DNA of 64,000 nt from Rhodococcus opacus (GTDB taxonomy: Bacteria > Actinomycetota > Actinomycetes > Mycobacteriales > Mycobacteriaceae). The DNA lies in NCBI RefSeq assembly GCF_012396235.1, contig NZ_JAAXPA010000006.1:277386-341385 (forward strand), in the 5' to 3' direction. Positions 55,970-64,000 of this stretch are shown one piece after another. The position numbers and the translations under genes are program-made. The notes beneath the pieces were generated by a model. That model made no database searches, was not told the DNA's origin, and saw only the letters and a list, made by a program, of their open reading frames with translations. The stretch's first letter is position 1, and each line of letters opens with the position of its first letter.

Positions 55970-56917
55970 GTGGTCGCGATCGGCAACTCGGATCTGGACA
56001 TCTTTCCCCTGGCCCTCGGTGGTAACACCTTCGGCTGGACCAGTGACGAACCGACGTCGTTCGAGATCCTCGACGCCTTCGCCGCAGGCGGCGGCAACTT
56101 CGTCGACACGGCGGACTCGTACTCGGCGTTCGCCGAGGGCAACTCCGGCGGCGAGTCCGAGACCGTCCTCGGTAACTGGATGGCGTCCCGCGGCAACCGC
56201 GACCACATGGTGATCGCCACCAAGGTCAGCCAGCACCCGGAGTTCAAGGGCCTGGCCCCCGCCAACGTCCGCGCGGCGGCGGAGGCATCCCTGAAGCGGC
56301 TGCAGACCGACCACATCGACGTGTACTATGCCCACTTCGACGACGCCGACACTCCCCTCGTCGACACACTCGGCGCCTTCGACGAACTGGTCCGCGACGG
56401 ACTCGTCCGCCACGTCGCCATCTCCAACTACTCGCCCGAGCGCATCCGCGAGTGGCTGTCGCTGACGGCCGAGAACGGCTTCGCGGCCCCGATCGCGCTG
56501 CAGCCGCACTACAACCTGGTGCACCGCCACGACTACGAGCCCGAGGTGGCCGCGATCGCCACCGAGAACGGCCTGGGCGTCTTCCCGTACTACTCGCTCG
56601 CCGCAGGCTTCCTCGCGGGCAAGTACCGCACCCAGGCCGACCTGGACGGTCAGCCGCGCCAGCGGATGGCGACCCGCTACTTCTCCGAGTCCGGTCTCGC
56701 CGTCGTCGAGGCCCTGGCCGAGATCGCCGACACCCACTCGGCGGAAATCTCGACCATCGCGCTCGCGTGGCTCCTCACCCGGCCCGGCATCACCGCGCCG
56801 ATCGCGAGCGCGAGCCGCCTCGAACAACTTCCCGCGCTGCTCGACGCCCCGACCGTGACCCTGACCGCATCCGAGATCAGCCGGCTCACGACTCTCTCGG
56901 ACGCGATCAGCGCCTGA
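55970..56917 (+). CDS. Aldo/keto reductase
   Basis: A 315-residue AKR of the larger YajO/AKR11-like type. The tetrad is Asp46 (FVDTADS), Tyr51, Lys85 (IATKVSQ) and His122 (YYAHFDD), with LQPHYNLVHRHDYEPE and PYYSLAAGFLAGKYR as cofactor and substrate blocks. It starts at a GTG with ACGGAG 6-7 nt upstream. It converges with the phosphatase gene two bases after its stop. The substrate is unknown; detoxification of aldehydes is a generic possibility. Confidence 0.85.
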   Translation: MVAIGNSDLDIFPLALGGNTFGWTSDEPTSFEILDAFAAGGGNFVDTADSYSAFAEGNSGGESETVLGNWMASRGNRDHMVIATKVSQHPEFKGLAPANVRAAAEASLKRLQTDHIDVYYAHFDDADTPLVDTLGAFDELVRDGLVRHVAISNYSPERIREWLSLTAENGFAAPIALQPHYNLVHRHDYEPEVAAIATENGLGVFPYYSLAAGFLAGKYRTQADLDGQPRQRMATRYFSESGLAVVEALAEIADTHSAEISTIALAWLLTRPGITAPIASASRLEQLPALLDAPTVTLTASEISRLTTLSDAISA

Positions 56918-56919
56918 CC

Positions 56920-57837
56920 TCAGCTCAGCAGCTTGCCCCGGAGCCGGTCGACGGTCGCCGCGCTCAGACCGAGCCCTTCGGTGAGATAGCGGTCGACCGT
57001 GCCGTACTGCTCGGTGAGCCGGCCGAGCCCGGCCTCGAGGTAGCTCCGGTCGACGCCCAGCAACGGCTGGTAGATCTGCGCCACCGCCTCGCCGCGGCTG
57101 GCGGCGATCTGGTCGTACGTGACCTTCATCGACGCGGCGGTGTACTCGTTGGTGAGCAGGTAGTCGTCGAAGATGGTGTCCTGCGGGACGCCCGCGATGG
57201 AGAGCAGCAGCGCGGACGCCCAGCCGGTGCGGTCCTTGCCCGCCGTGCAGTGGAAGATCTGCGGCCCCTCGGTGTCGGCCAATGCCGTCAGGAGTTGCGC
57301 GAACCCGGCCCGGGTCGCCGCGTCGTCGACGAAGCTGCGGTTCATCTGCTGCATGAACACGACGGCGTCGGCGGGCGACTTCAATTGCGCGACTGCGGCA
57401 CCCAGGTCTCCCGACAGGATGGGGATGCCGAGGTAGCGCGGCCCGGCCGGGAGCCGGTCGGGTTTCGCCGCCACCTCTTCGACGGTCCGCACGTCGTACA
57501 CCGCCGTCAGTCCGAGCCCGGTGAGGACAGCGAGATCCTGATCGTTCGGAACCAGAGCGTTCGAACGGTAGAACAGCCCCCTCGTGACGTGTCCTCCGTG
57601 GGTGGTGGCGTACCCCCTACCCGATCCCCCGACGTCGCGGAAGTTGTCGACCGACGCCAGTCGCGGTGTCTCGACGACCGGGCCCGCGCTCCCGAAGTCG
57701 GACGAACCGAATCCCGGGAGGCTGATTCCGGGCAGCGACAGCGGGTCCGCCGAAGCGAGCGCAGGCGTGCCGAAACCCGCGAACAGGACGCTGCCGGTGA
57801 TCAGCACCACGGCGGTGGAGGTGACGCGTCGAGACAT
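56920..57837 (-). CDS. Secreted tyrosine/serine phosphatase (PtpB-like fold)
   Basis: A 305-residue exported phosphatase. The signal peptide starts MSRRVTSTAVVLITG and ends near ALASADP. VDNFRDVGGSGRGY is the N-terminal family motif, and HCTAGKDRTGWAS near 197-209 is the P-loop with the nucleophilic Cys, Lys, Asp and Arg of the triple-specificity phosphatases related to mycobacterial PtpB. AAAGG lies 12 nt before the ATG at 57837; an upstream frame to 57885 would bury the signal peptide. It acts outside the membrane; the target is unknown. Confidence 0.85.
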   Translation of the reverse strand: MSRRVTSTAVVLITGSVLFAGFGTPALASADPLSLPGISLPGFGSSDFGSAGPVVETPRLASVDNFRDVGGSGRGYATTHGGHVTRGLFYRSNALVPNDQDLAVLTGLGLTAVYDVRTVEEVAAKPDRLPAGPRYLGIPILSGDLGAAVAQLKSPADAVVFMQQMNRSFVDDAATRAGFAQLLTALADTEGPQIFHCTAGKDRTGWASALLLSIAGVPQDTIFDDYLLTNEYTAASMKVTYDQIAASRGEAVAQIYQPLLGVDRSYLEAGLGRLTEQYGTVDRYLTEGLGLSAATVDRLRGKLLS

Positions 57838-58057
57838 AGGGGAAGCCTTTCGATGAGCTGTCGGGGAGATCCGCTCGTCCGGCATGTCCGGAGTGTCAGC
57901 GGGTAACCCACATCACAGTGGTCGGACGTTTCCCGTGGCTACGAGTTGTTCCGATCACCGGGAGAACCCGTTTCCCGCCGGCGGCGCCCACAGCAGACTC
58001 GGGCCGTCGGCAGCCGACGTGCCCGACGAACGTGACTCTTTGACGACGAGGATGTGA

Positions 58058-58840
<783 letters not shown>

Positions 58841-58875
58841 GATCGAATTCGCAAGCCACACGAGGAGCACACACG

Positions 58876-59667
58876 ATGAATCGATTCGACAACCGGAGGA
58901 TCCTGGTGACCGGAGCCGCGTCGGGGATCGGACAGGCCACCGCCCTCCGCCTGCTCGAGGAAGGCGGCACCGTCGTGGCAGCCGACGTCTCCGAGGACGG
59001 CCTCGCGCGGACGGCGGAACTGGCCGACGCGGCAGGCACGGCGGGACGCCTCAGCGTCGCCGCAATCGACATCGGCGACGAGAAGTCCGTCACCGACGGC
59101 GTGAGCCGCAGCGTCGAGAAGCTCGGCGGACTGGACGTACTCGTGAACGCCGCGGGCATCCTCCGCGCCTCGCACACCCACGGGACGTCGCTGGACCTGT
59201 GGAATCAGGTGATCGGGATCAACCTCACCGGCACGTTCCTCATGGTCCGCGAATGCCTGCCCGCGCTGCTGCGCAACGAACGCAGCGTGGTCGTGAACTT
59301 CAGTTCCACGTCCGCCGCGTTCGCGCACCCCTACATGGCCGCGTACGCCGCGAGCAAGGGCGGCATCCAGTCGTTCACCCATGCGCTGGCCCTCGAATAC
59401 GGCAAGCAGGGTCTGCGCGCCGTCGGTGTCGCCCCCGGCAGCATCAAGACCGGCATCACCGACGCCACATCCGGATACGTTCCGTCCGATGCCGATTGGA
59501 GCCTGTTCGCCAAGCTCTCACCCATCCTGCCCACCACCCTGGAATCGGGCGGCGCGGCCATGGGCGGACCCGAGCAGGTCGCCGGAGTCGTCGCCATGCT
59601 CGCCTCCGACGACGGCGCGTTCGTCACCGGAACCGAGATCCGCATCGACGGCGGAACCCACGCCTGA
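58876..59667 (+). CDS. SDR family oxidoreductase
   Basis: A 263-residue SDR. TGAASGIG (12-19) is the cofactor loop, AADVSEDG suggests NAD, NAAGI is at 91-95, and Ser144, Tyr157 and Lys161 are the catalytic residues; IDGGTHA is at the C-terminus. GAGGAG precedes the ATG at 58876, 35 bp after the first SDR, so the two are probably co-transcribed. The IS607-like element begins about 50 bp downstream. Confidence 0.86.
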   Translation: MNRFDNRRILVTGAASGIGQATALRLLEEGGTVVAADVSEDGLARTAELADAAGTAGRLSVAAIDIGDEKSVTDGVSRSVEKLGGLDVLVNAAGILRASHTHGTSLDLWNQVIGINLTGTFLMVRECLPALLRNERSVVVNFSSTSAAFAHPYMAAYAASKGGIQSFTHALALEYGKQGLRAVGVAPGSIKTGITDATSGYVPSDADWSLFAKLSPILPTTLESGGAAMGGPEQVAGVVAMLASDDGAFVTGTEIRIDGGTHA

Positions 59668-59700
59668 CCGGTGAACCCTTGCGCGTGCGACGGCGGCACG

Positions 59701-59720
59701 TAGGTTGGACACATGAGCGT
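59701..59720 (+). promoter_or_regulatory. Orphaned promoter and start codon cut off by the IS607-like element
   Basis: TAGGTT (59701-59706) lies 6 nt before an ATG (59713), the leaderless arrangement seen elsewhere in the window; TTGCGC lies 16 nt upstream of the box. After about ATG-AGC-GTC the sequence becomes the end of the tnpB gene. The coding remainder of an SDR appears on the far side of the element at 61873, so this is probably its original promoter and first codons. Confidence 0.55.
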
Positions 59721-61517
59721 CTACGTAGATCTCATACTATCTGCCACTTGCGTGGCGGGCGTGGGAGATGGACGTGTGTCACGGCTACCCGCATCACCGT
59801 GCGGCGGTGTGGGTTTGACCGTGTCCCACACCGACGCTTGTGATGCAGGAACATGCTGATTCGGAGTCACCCCCAACCGCGGTGTCACGGTGGGCAGGCT
59901 GCGGCGGACCCGGCGATGCCGCGGCCTGCTCGGGGTAGGAGCGTGTTTGTCGCGCGATTGCCGTACCGGCGCATGTTCGGTCACCCGGACCGCCGGTAGT
60001 CCTCCGCGCCGCCGGGTGGTCTTGTTTCTGCCGAGCAGCGCGCGTTTGGCCAGGTTCACCCCGGCGACGTGGTCCCGGTTGCCGCCAATTTTGCACTGCT
60101 CACACCATGCCCGGTGGTAACCGCCGGGGCGAGAGAGTGGTTCGTTGCAGCCCGGACACCACGCGGAAGATCCGCGGGCCGGTACGGACACCACCGTCAC
60201 ACCGACACCGGCGGCGGTGTGGGTGAGCGCGTCGACGGCCTTGCGGCGGGCCGATTGCGCGGCCCGATTGTTGTTCACCCGCCCGTGCCCACGGCTCTCG
60301 AGGGTTGTGAGATCTTCCACCGCAATCAGCTGCGCTTGGGCGTCGGTGGCGTAGTCGGTGACCTGACGGGCGAAGTCGAAGGCCATTTCCCGGTTGATCT
60401 TCCCCCTCTTGATACCCACCGCGGTGCGGTGTTCGTCGAGGACGGCGATCTTCTCCTCCAGCTGAGCGCGGACCTCGGGCGGGGCGGTGGCGGCCAGTCG
60501 TGTCAACCGGGCCGCCTTGCCATGGAGTAGCTGCCCCTCAGCCTGCAGGCGGGCCAGTTTGATCCCGAGCCCGCGGTCGTCGTAGGTCCAACCCCGGTAA
60601 TCCGAGGACAACCCGTCGGGGTTTTCGGCGGTGATGGCGGCGGCACCCAGAGTGGTCGGGGACCAGTCCACCCCGACCGCGACGGAGGCCGATTCCAGGT
60701 CGGCTGCTGGGACGATCTCGGTCGCGGCGCACCGCCAGAGCAGTCCCCGGCGGTCGAGGACCAGGGTCGGCAGATGCCAATCGGTGACCGCCCGGCCGTG
60801 CAGGTGCTCGGGGATGGTCGCGCTCAGCCGGACACTGCGCCACTGCGCCCGCCCCGCCGGGGCGGGGCAGGTGGGCAGCTTCACCGTCAACACCAGCTCG
60901 TGACCGGTGACGGCAAGCTGTGCGAGTTGTCGATCGGCGGCCGAGAGCCGGGCCATCGCGCTCGTCTGTGGCGGTCCCTGCACGTCGGTGATCCGCAGGC
61001 GCGCGTCTGCCGCGCCGCGCGCGTGCGCCGCGAACTGCCGCACCACGCCCCGGGCGAATCCGGACGGGACGTACTCCGCAGCAGTAGTAGGTGCGGCGAT
61101 CCGGCCGGTGGCCGGGTCGAACCGGGCCGACAGTGCGATGATCGCGGTGTCTCGGTAGGCCAGCGCCCGCAAAGTGCCGACTGCCTGCGCGGTCACCACC
61201 CGCGTGACACGCGACGGGACGTAGACACCGTCCGGGTAATGCGGGGTCCAGCCCAGACGCGCAGCAGCGACATGACCTTGCATCGGCAGTTTCCGGCCCT
61301 GGCGGTCACATCCGGCGGCCAGGACATCGAAGGTGGCCGGTTGCCACAGCCGCGACAACAGTTGCGCTTCGGCGCCCGAGATCAGGTCGAGCAGCCACCC
61401 GACACGCACGTCGAGGTCGTCAAGCCCGATCGGCGCACCGGTCTCGTCATCGACAGCCAGGTAGGGGCGGGTGGTGAACGAGAACTGCCGCAGCGCAGTG
61501 AATCCGGTATCGGCCAT
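59721..61517 (-). CDS. tnpB: TnpB-family RNA-guided nuclease (IS607-type accessory protein)
   Basis: A 598-residue TnpB, the ancestor group of Cas12. The RuvC triad is complete: Asp284 (GVDWSPTTLG), Glu401 (AVEDLTTLES) and Asp482 (GGNRDHVAGVNLA). The zinc ribbon CPGC at 454-457 and WCEQC near 472-476 lies between the last two. Residues 495-598 are basic, Pro/Thr-rich and poorly conserved in appearance; in TnpB elements this 3' DNA usually encodes the guide RNA scaffold. The length exceeds the common 380-450. The stop falls at the element edge. Confidence 0.85.
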   Translation of the reverse strand: MADTGFTALRQFSFTTRPYLAVDDETGAPIGLDDLDVRVGWLLDLISGAEAQLLSRLWQPATFDVLAAGCDRQGRKLPMQGHVAAARLGWTPHYPDGVYVPSRVTRVVTAQAVGTLRALAYRDTAIIALSARFDPATGRIAAPTTAAEYVPSGFARGVVRQFAAHARGAADARLRITDVQGPPQTSAMARLSAADRQLAQLAVTGHELVLTVKLPTCPAPAGRAQWRSVRLSATIPEHLHGRAVTDWHLPTLVLDRRGLLWRCAATEIVPAADLESASVAVGVDWSPTTLGAAAITAENPDGLSSDYRGWTYDDRGLGIKLARLQAEGQLLHGKAARLTRLAATAPPEVRAQLEEKIAVLDEHRTAVGIKRGKINREMAFDFARQVTDYATDAQAQLIAVEDLTTLESRGHGRVNNNRAAQSARRKAVDALTHTAAGVGVTVVSVPARGSSAWCPGCNEPLSRPGGYHRAWCEQCKIGGNRDHVAGVNLAKRALLGRNKTTRRRGGLPAVRVTEHAPVRQSRDKHAPTPSRPRHRRVRRSLPTVTPRLGVTPNQHVPASQASVWDTVKPTPPHGDAGSRDTRPSPTPATQVADSMRST

Positions 61518-61520
61518 CAG

Positions 61521-61872
61521 TTAGTCCATCTCCAACCGTGCTGCCGCATCGCCCGGAAGAAGTCGACGTTGATTCTGCTTCGACCGCAATGGGTGGAAGC
61601 GGCCGGACAATGAAGCGAGCACTGCCATGAAGTCATCCATCAGCTCCTCTACCAGCGACGTGTCCCCATGCTCCCGTAGGACCTCGACCTTAACGCCGAC
61701 CACCGACAAGTAACGTTCGATCCACGCCACCGGCGAACCGCGCCAACCGGTCCCGCCACACCATTCGCACCACCGTGAAGTGACCCTTGGCTGCGTCGTC
61801 GAGCATCCGATTCAGTCCCGCTCGAGTCTCTCCCGCAGACCTGAACCACGATCGGTGTAGACCCGGTACACG
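61521..61872 (-). pseudogene. Broken IS607-type serine recombinase (tnpA remnant)
   Basis: Pieces in different frames: YTDRGSGLRERLERD and a stop, then NRMLDDAAKGHFTVVRMVWRD in a second frame, then AWIERYLSVVGVKVEVL and LVEELMDDFMAVLASLSGRF in a third. These are the recombinase core and helix of an IS607 TnpA (compare RDRLARFG, DDLVRDMTEVL in intact members). The N-terminal MerR-like domain and the catalytic Ser region are missing. At least two frameshifts and a 5' truncation make it inactive. Confidence 0.75.
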
Positions 61873-62715
61873 GTGCCAGTATTAGACATTAAGTCGACAG
61901 TTGAGAGCCTGCCCACCCCTGCCGCCGACCGCACCGCGCTCGTCACCGGAGCGTCGTCGGGGATCGGCGCGGCCCTCAGCCGTGAACTCAGCCGCCGCGG
62001 TCACCAGGTGGTGCTCGTCGCCCGCCGAGCCGAGAAGTTGGAGGAGCTGGCCACCGAGCTACGAGCCGCAGGTGGTCGGGCGCATGTGCTGGGTGCCGAT
62101 CTCTCCGACCGCTCGGCCCGCGCGACGTTGCTCGACCGGGTCGGCGGGCTCGGGCTCACCCTCGACATCCTCGTCAACAATGCCGGCCTGTCCACGCTCG
62201 GCCCGGTGGCCGCGTCCGACCCGGACGCCGAGATGAACATGATCGAGGTCGACGTCATGGCCGTCGCCGACCTCTGCAGCCGCGCCCTGCCCGGCATGGT
62301 GCAACGACGCCGAGGAGCGGTCCTCAACGTCGCCTCCACGGCCGCGTTCCAGCCGCTGCCCGGACAGGCTGCCTACGCCGCCGGAAAGGCATTCGTCCTG
62401 TCCTACACCGAGAGCCTCACCGGCGAACTGAAGGGCACTGGCGTCACCGCGACCGCCCTCTGCCCCGGGCCCGTGGACACCGGTTTCGGTGAGACAGCCG
62501 GCTTCGCGAAGGAAGACGCCGAAGCCGCACTGCCCAGCTTCATGTGGGAAAGCCCAGAATCCGTGGCCAGGACCGGAATCGACGGCCTCGACAAGGGGCA
62601 CATGATCGCCATCCCCGGCCTCGCGAACCGGGCGGCGTCCGTGTTCGCCCACCTCGCGCCGAACAAGCTCCTCGTCCCCGTCCTGGCCAACCGCCATCCC
62701 GGTTTGCGGACGTAG
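61873..62715 (+). CDS. SDR with 5' end altered by the IS607-like element
   Basis: A 280-residue SDR of the DltE/YqjQ-like branch. TGASSGIG at 25-32, an Arg-rich second strand (VARRAEKLEEL, suggesting NADPH), NNAG at 102-105, and Ser155, Tyr168 and Lys172 are present. GKGHMIAIPG near the C-terminus is family-like. Residues 1-11 (from a GTG at 61873) look like IS-flank sequence, and natural SDR sequence probably begins near SLPTPAADRTALV. No ribosome site precedes the GTG. It may be poorly expressed; the original promoter is at 59701. Confidence 0.75.
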   Translation: MPVLDIKSTVESLPTPAADRTALVTGASSGIGAALSRELSRRGHQVVLVARRAEKLEELATELRAAGGRAHVLGADLSDRSARATLLDRVGGLGLTLDILVNNAGLSTLGPVAASDPDAEMNMIEVDVMAVADLCSRALPGMVQRRRGAVLNVASTAAFQPLPGQAAYAAGKAFVLSYTESLTGELKGTGVTATALCPGPVDTGFGETAGFAKEDAEAALPSFMWESPESVARTGIDGLDKGHMIAIPGLANRAASVFAHLAPNKLLVPVLANRHPGLRT

Positions 62716-62730
62716 AAACTGCCGCCGGTT

Positions 62731-62736
62731 TACTGT
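62731..62736 (+). promoter_or_regulatory. Probable leaderless -10 box of the small secreted protein
   Basis: TACTGT, 6 nt before the GTG at 62743, in a 27-bp gap after the SDR. Confidence 0.4.
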
Positions 62737-62742
62737 GGCGTG

Positions 62743-63159
62743 GTGGAGATGACTACCGCTACTCGCCGATTCGCACAGCTCACCGCGACCGTGGCCGTCG
62801 TCGCCGCCGCCCTTCTCTGGAGCGCCGGTATGGCCGCGGCCGACGAATGGCCGCCGGTACCCACCGAGCCCAGTCCGGTCGCGCCGTTCGACACCCAGAA
62901 CTTCCTCACCCCCACCGACCTCGACTATTGGAATCCGTTCGTCAGCGCGAATCGGCTCACGTCACCGTTCGGAACCGCCAACCGCATCGTCTGCACCGGA
63001 TTCCACGGCGTACTGCTCGACTGCTGGCAAGCCGACCAGAACGGCCAACCACACAAACTCGTCAAGTTGTCCATGAACTTCCCCGGATCCCTCGGCGCCA
63101 CCCTCCCCGGCGGAGGTCCCGGGCACTTCGTCTACCCGGGCTTCATCCCGGGTATCTGA
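62743..63159 (+). CDS. Small secreted protein of unknown function
   Basis: A 138-residue exported protein. The signal peptide runs to about residue 34 (ATRRFAQLTATVAVVAAALL, then AAADEW). The mature part of about 105 residues is Pro/Asn/Phe-rich, with two Cys (IVCTGFHGVLLDCW) that could pair, and no enzyme motif. It resembles small secreted proteins of mycobacteria and rhodococci without assigned function. The GTG at 62743 is chosen because TACTGT lies 6 nt upstream (leaderless type); an ATG at 62749 is possible. Confidence 0.7.
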   Translation: MEMTTATRRFAQLTATVAVVAAALLWSAGMAAADEWPPVPTEPSPVAPFDTQNFLTPTDLDYWNPFVSANRLTSPFGTANRIVCTGFHGVLLDCWQADQNGQPHKLVKLSMNFPGSLGATLPGGGPGHFVYPGFIPGI

Positions 63160-63165
63160 ACCGGG

Positions 63166-63777
63166 CTACAACGGGTCGCCCTCGACCCGTCCGGCCGGCA
63201 GCGTACGGCCGCAGATCATCAGCGCCAGATCCTCGCCCGTTCCGCGTAATTCGGCGCCCGACCCGTACGACCAGTCGAGGTCCGTGGCCCGCAGGCCGCG
63301 TCCCTCGATGTCGATGCCGAAATTCGAGTGCCCACCACCCGCCGTGAGATCGTTGAGGACGACGCGCATCGTCTCCTCCGGTACGTGTCGTGGCACGCCG
63401 AGCGGCACGGTGGCGTCGAGACCGTGGATCACCACATGGTTGAGCGCGCCGTGATAGCCGCCGCCCGGCGGGATCCACTGGCGCATGACATCCGAGCGCA
63501 GGTTGGCGACGAGTTCCGCCGGTGCCAATTCGGCGTCGCTACGGGCGATCTCGTTGGAGAGCCGGGTGAAATCGAACTCGCACTCACGCAAGCGCGCCAT
63601 GAACTGCTCCTCGGAGTAGCGCGCTGCCATGGTGAAATGCGCGACCACTTCCCGAATCCGCCAGCCCTCGCACAGCGACGGCGTGTCCCATTCCGCATCC
63701 GAGATCCCGTCGAGCAGATCGGCCAGTGCCGAGAACTCGTTCGCAACCGCCCGCTGCAGATCGGCGTCATCGGTCAT
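63166..63777 (-). CDS. DinB-fold mycothiol-dependent-enzyme-like protein
   Basis: A 203-residue protein of the maleylpyruvate-isomerase/DinB superfamily (TIGR03083 type). SLCEGWRIREVVAHFTMAA supplies the first His, and GALNHVVIHGLDATVPL a His pair suited to a metal site. The closing YGSGAELRGTGEDLALMICGR is the usual C-terminal domain of this family. Members use mycothiol in isomerisation or detoxification, or have unknown roles. It is distinct from the true maleylpyruvate isomerase at 36802. It converges with the secreted protein gene. Confidence 0.8.
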   Translation of the reverse strand: MTDDADLQRAVANEFSALADLLDGISDAEWDTPSLCEGWRIREVVAHFTMAARYSEEQFMARLRECEFDFTRLSNEIARSDAELAPAELVANLRSDVMRQWIPPGGGYHGALNHVVIHGLDATVPLGVPRHVPEETMRVVLNDLTAGGGHSNFGIDIEGRGLRATDLDWSYGSGAELRGTGEDLALMICGRTLPAGRVEGDPL

Positions 63778-63872
63778 CGCACCCAGCCCCTACATCTTTC
63801 TCGACGAGAGTTCCCACACCACCGTATCCGGGTATTGCCTTGGTCGAACCTGATTGATAAAGTCGAACATAC

Positions 63873-63992
63873 ATGGCGCTCCTCGGGTTTATGTGGGCGC
63901 CATTTCTGCTGCTCAGGGTGGGTTGTGTTGTTGGCCGCACTGTTCGGCGTTTCACCGATGATATGAGGGACGCGCACGCGCAGCACCTCTAG
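63873..63992 (+). CDS. Possible 39-residue ORF at the right edge
   Basis: A short frame MALLGFMWAPFLLLRVGCVV with one hydrophobic segment and a polar end, preceded by an AT-rich stretch containing TAAAGT. No clear ribosome site and no homologue recognised. It may be a chance frame. Confidence 0.2.
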   Translation: MALLGFMWAPFLLLRVGCVVGRTVRRFTDDMRDAHAQHL

Positions 63993-64000
63993 GTTTCGGG

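Larger units (their letters stand above)
59718..61885 (-). mobile_element. Degenerate IS607-like element (tnpB intact, tnpA broken)
   Basis: A two-gene layout: remnant of a serine-recombinase tnpA upstream of a TnpB-type ORF, 3 bp apart, both on the minus strand. No long terminal repeats or target duplications are seen, as expected for IS607-type elements. The left end falls close to the tnpB stop (59721). The right end lies between the last recognisable TnpA codons (about 61872) and the SDR coding sequence; both limits are approximate. Confidence 0.65.

Overview
The window looks like chromosomal DNA from a large-genome Rhodococcus (Mycobacteriales). Base composition is very GC-rich, starts are often GTG, mycothiol-type enzymes are present, and there are WhiB and ANTAR regulators, an Mtb12-like lipoprotein and a CtpI-type P-ATPase. 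The 3-hydroxybenzoate 6-hydroxylase at 41663-42862 matches, from memory and almost residue for residue, the characterised R. jostii RHA1 enzyme, so a strain near R. jostii or R. opacus is likely. Most of the window is catabolic: transporters, oxidoreductases and local regulators packed into translationally coupled operons.

Layout. 1-9.8 kb is housekeeping-like: the 5' half of recC, a GIY-YIG protein, an ANTAR-only protein, a lipoprotein, and a giant CtpI-like ATPase with a small partner ORF on each side. 9.9-15 kb has a one-piece dihydroxyacetone kinase, an aromatic-ring monooxygenase and an MHS transporter. 15-26.5 kb is an unusual minus-strand operon (MHS transporter, quinate/shikimate dehydrogenase, Fe-S ene-reductase, AKR, Gfo/Idh, KstD-like flavoprotein, TIM-barrel enzyme, LysR) with a second LysR gene upstream and a divergent SDR. 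It looks like a pathway that oxidises a hydroaromatic or cyclitol-like acid. 26.5-27 kb holds a fragment of mmsA. 27-36.8 kb has a fused 6PGDH-like/RraA-like protein with a TRAP-like permease, a cyclase-family hydrolase and an IclR regulator, followed by separate RraA and 6PGDH-like genes, an ACS-type MFS transporter and a GntR regulator, with a WhiB gene between them.

36.8-42.9 kb is a complete 3-hydroxybenzoate/gentisate module. The transporter and 3HB 6-hydroxylase are on the plus strand; gentisate dioxygenase, fumarylpyruvate hydrolase and maleylpyruvate isomerase are on the minus strand; an IclR regulator lies between. 42.9-51 kb has a CorA-like channel, an FMN glutamate-synthase-like protein, a TetR/patatin/Baeyer-Villiger-type group, and an acyl-CoA dehydrogenase plus thiolase. 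51-55.8 kb is a probable choline or amino-alcohol oxidation operon (aldehyde dehydrogenase, APC permease, GMC oxidase). 56-64 kb has an AKR, a secreted phosphatase, three SDRs, a decayed IS607-like element with an intact TnpB-type nuclease ORF, a small secreted protein and a DinB-fold protein.

Across the window I see a three-copy family of 40-bp palindromes at gene 3' ends, several promoters placed for leaderless transcripts (TANNNT, then 6-7 nt, then the start codon), and palindromic operator candidates beside most local regulators. No tRNA, rRNA or CRISPR array was recognised.
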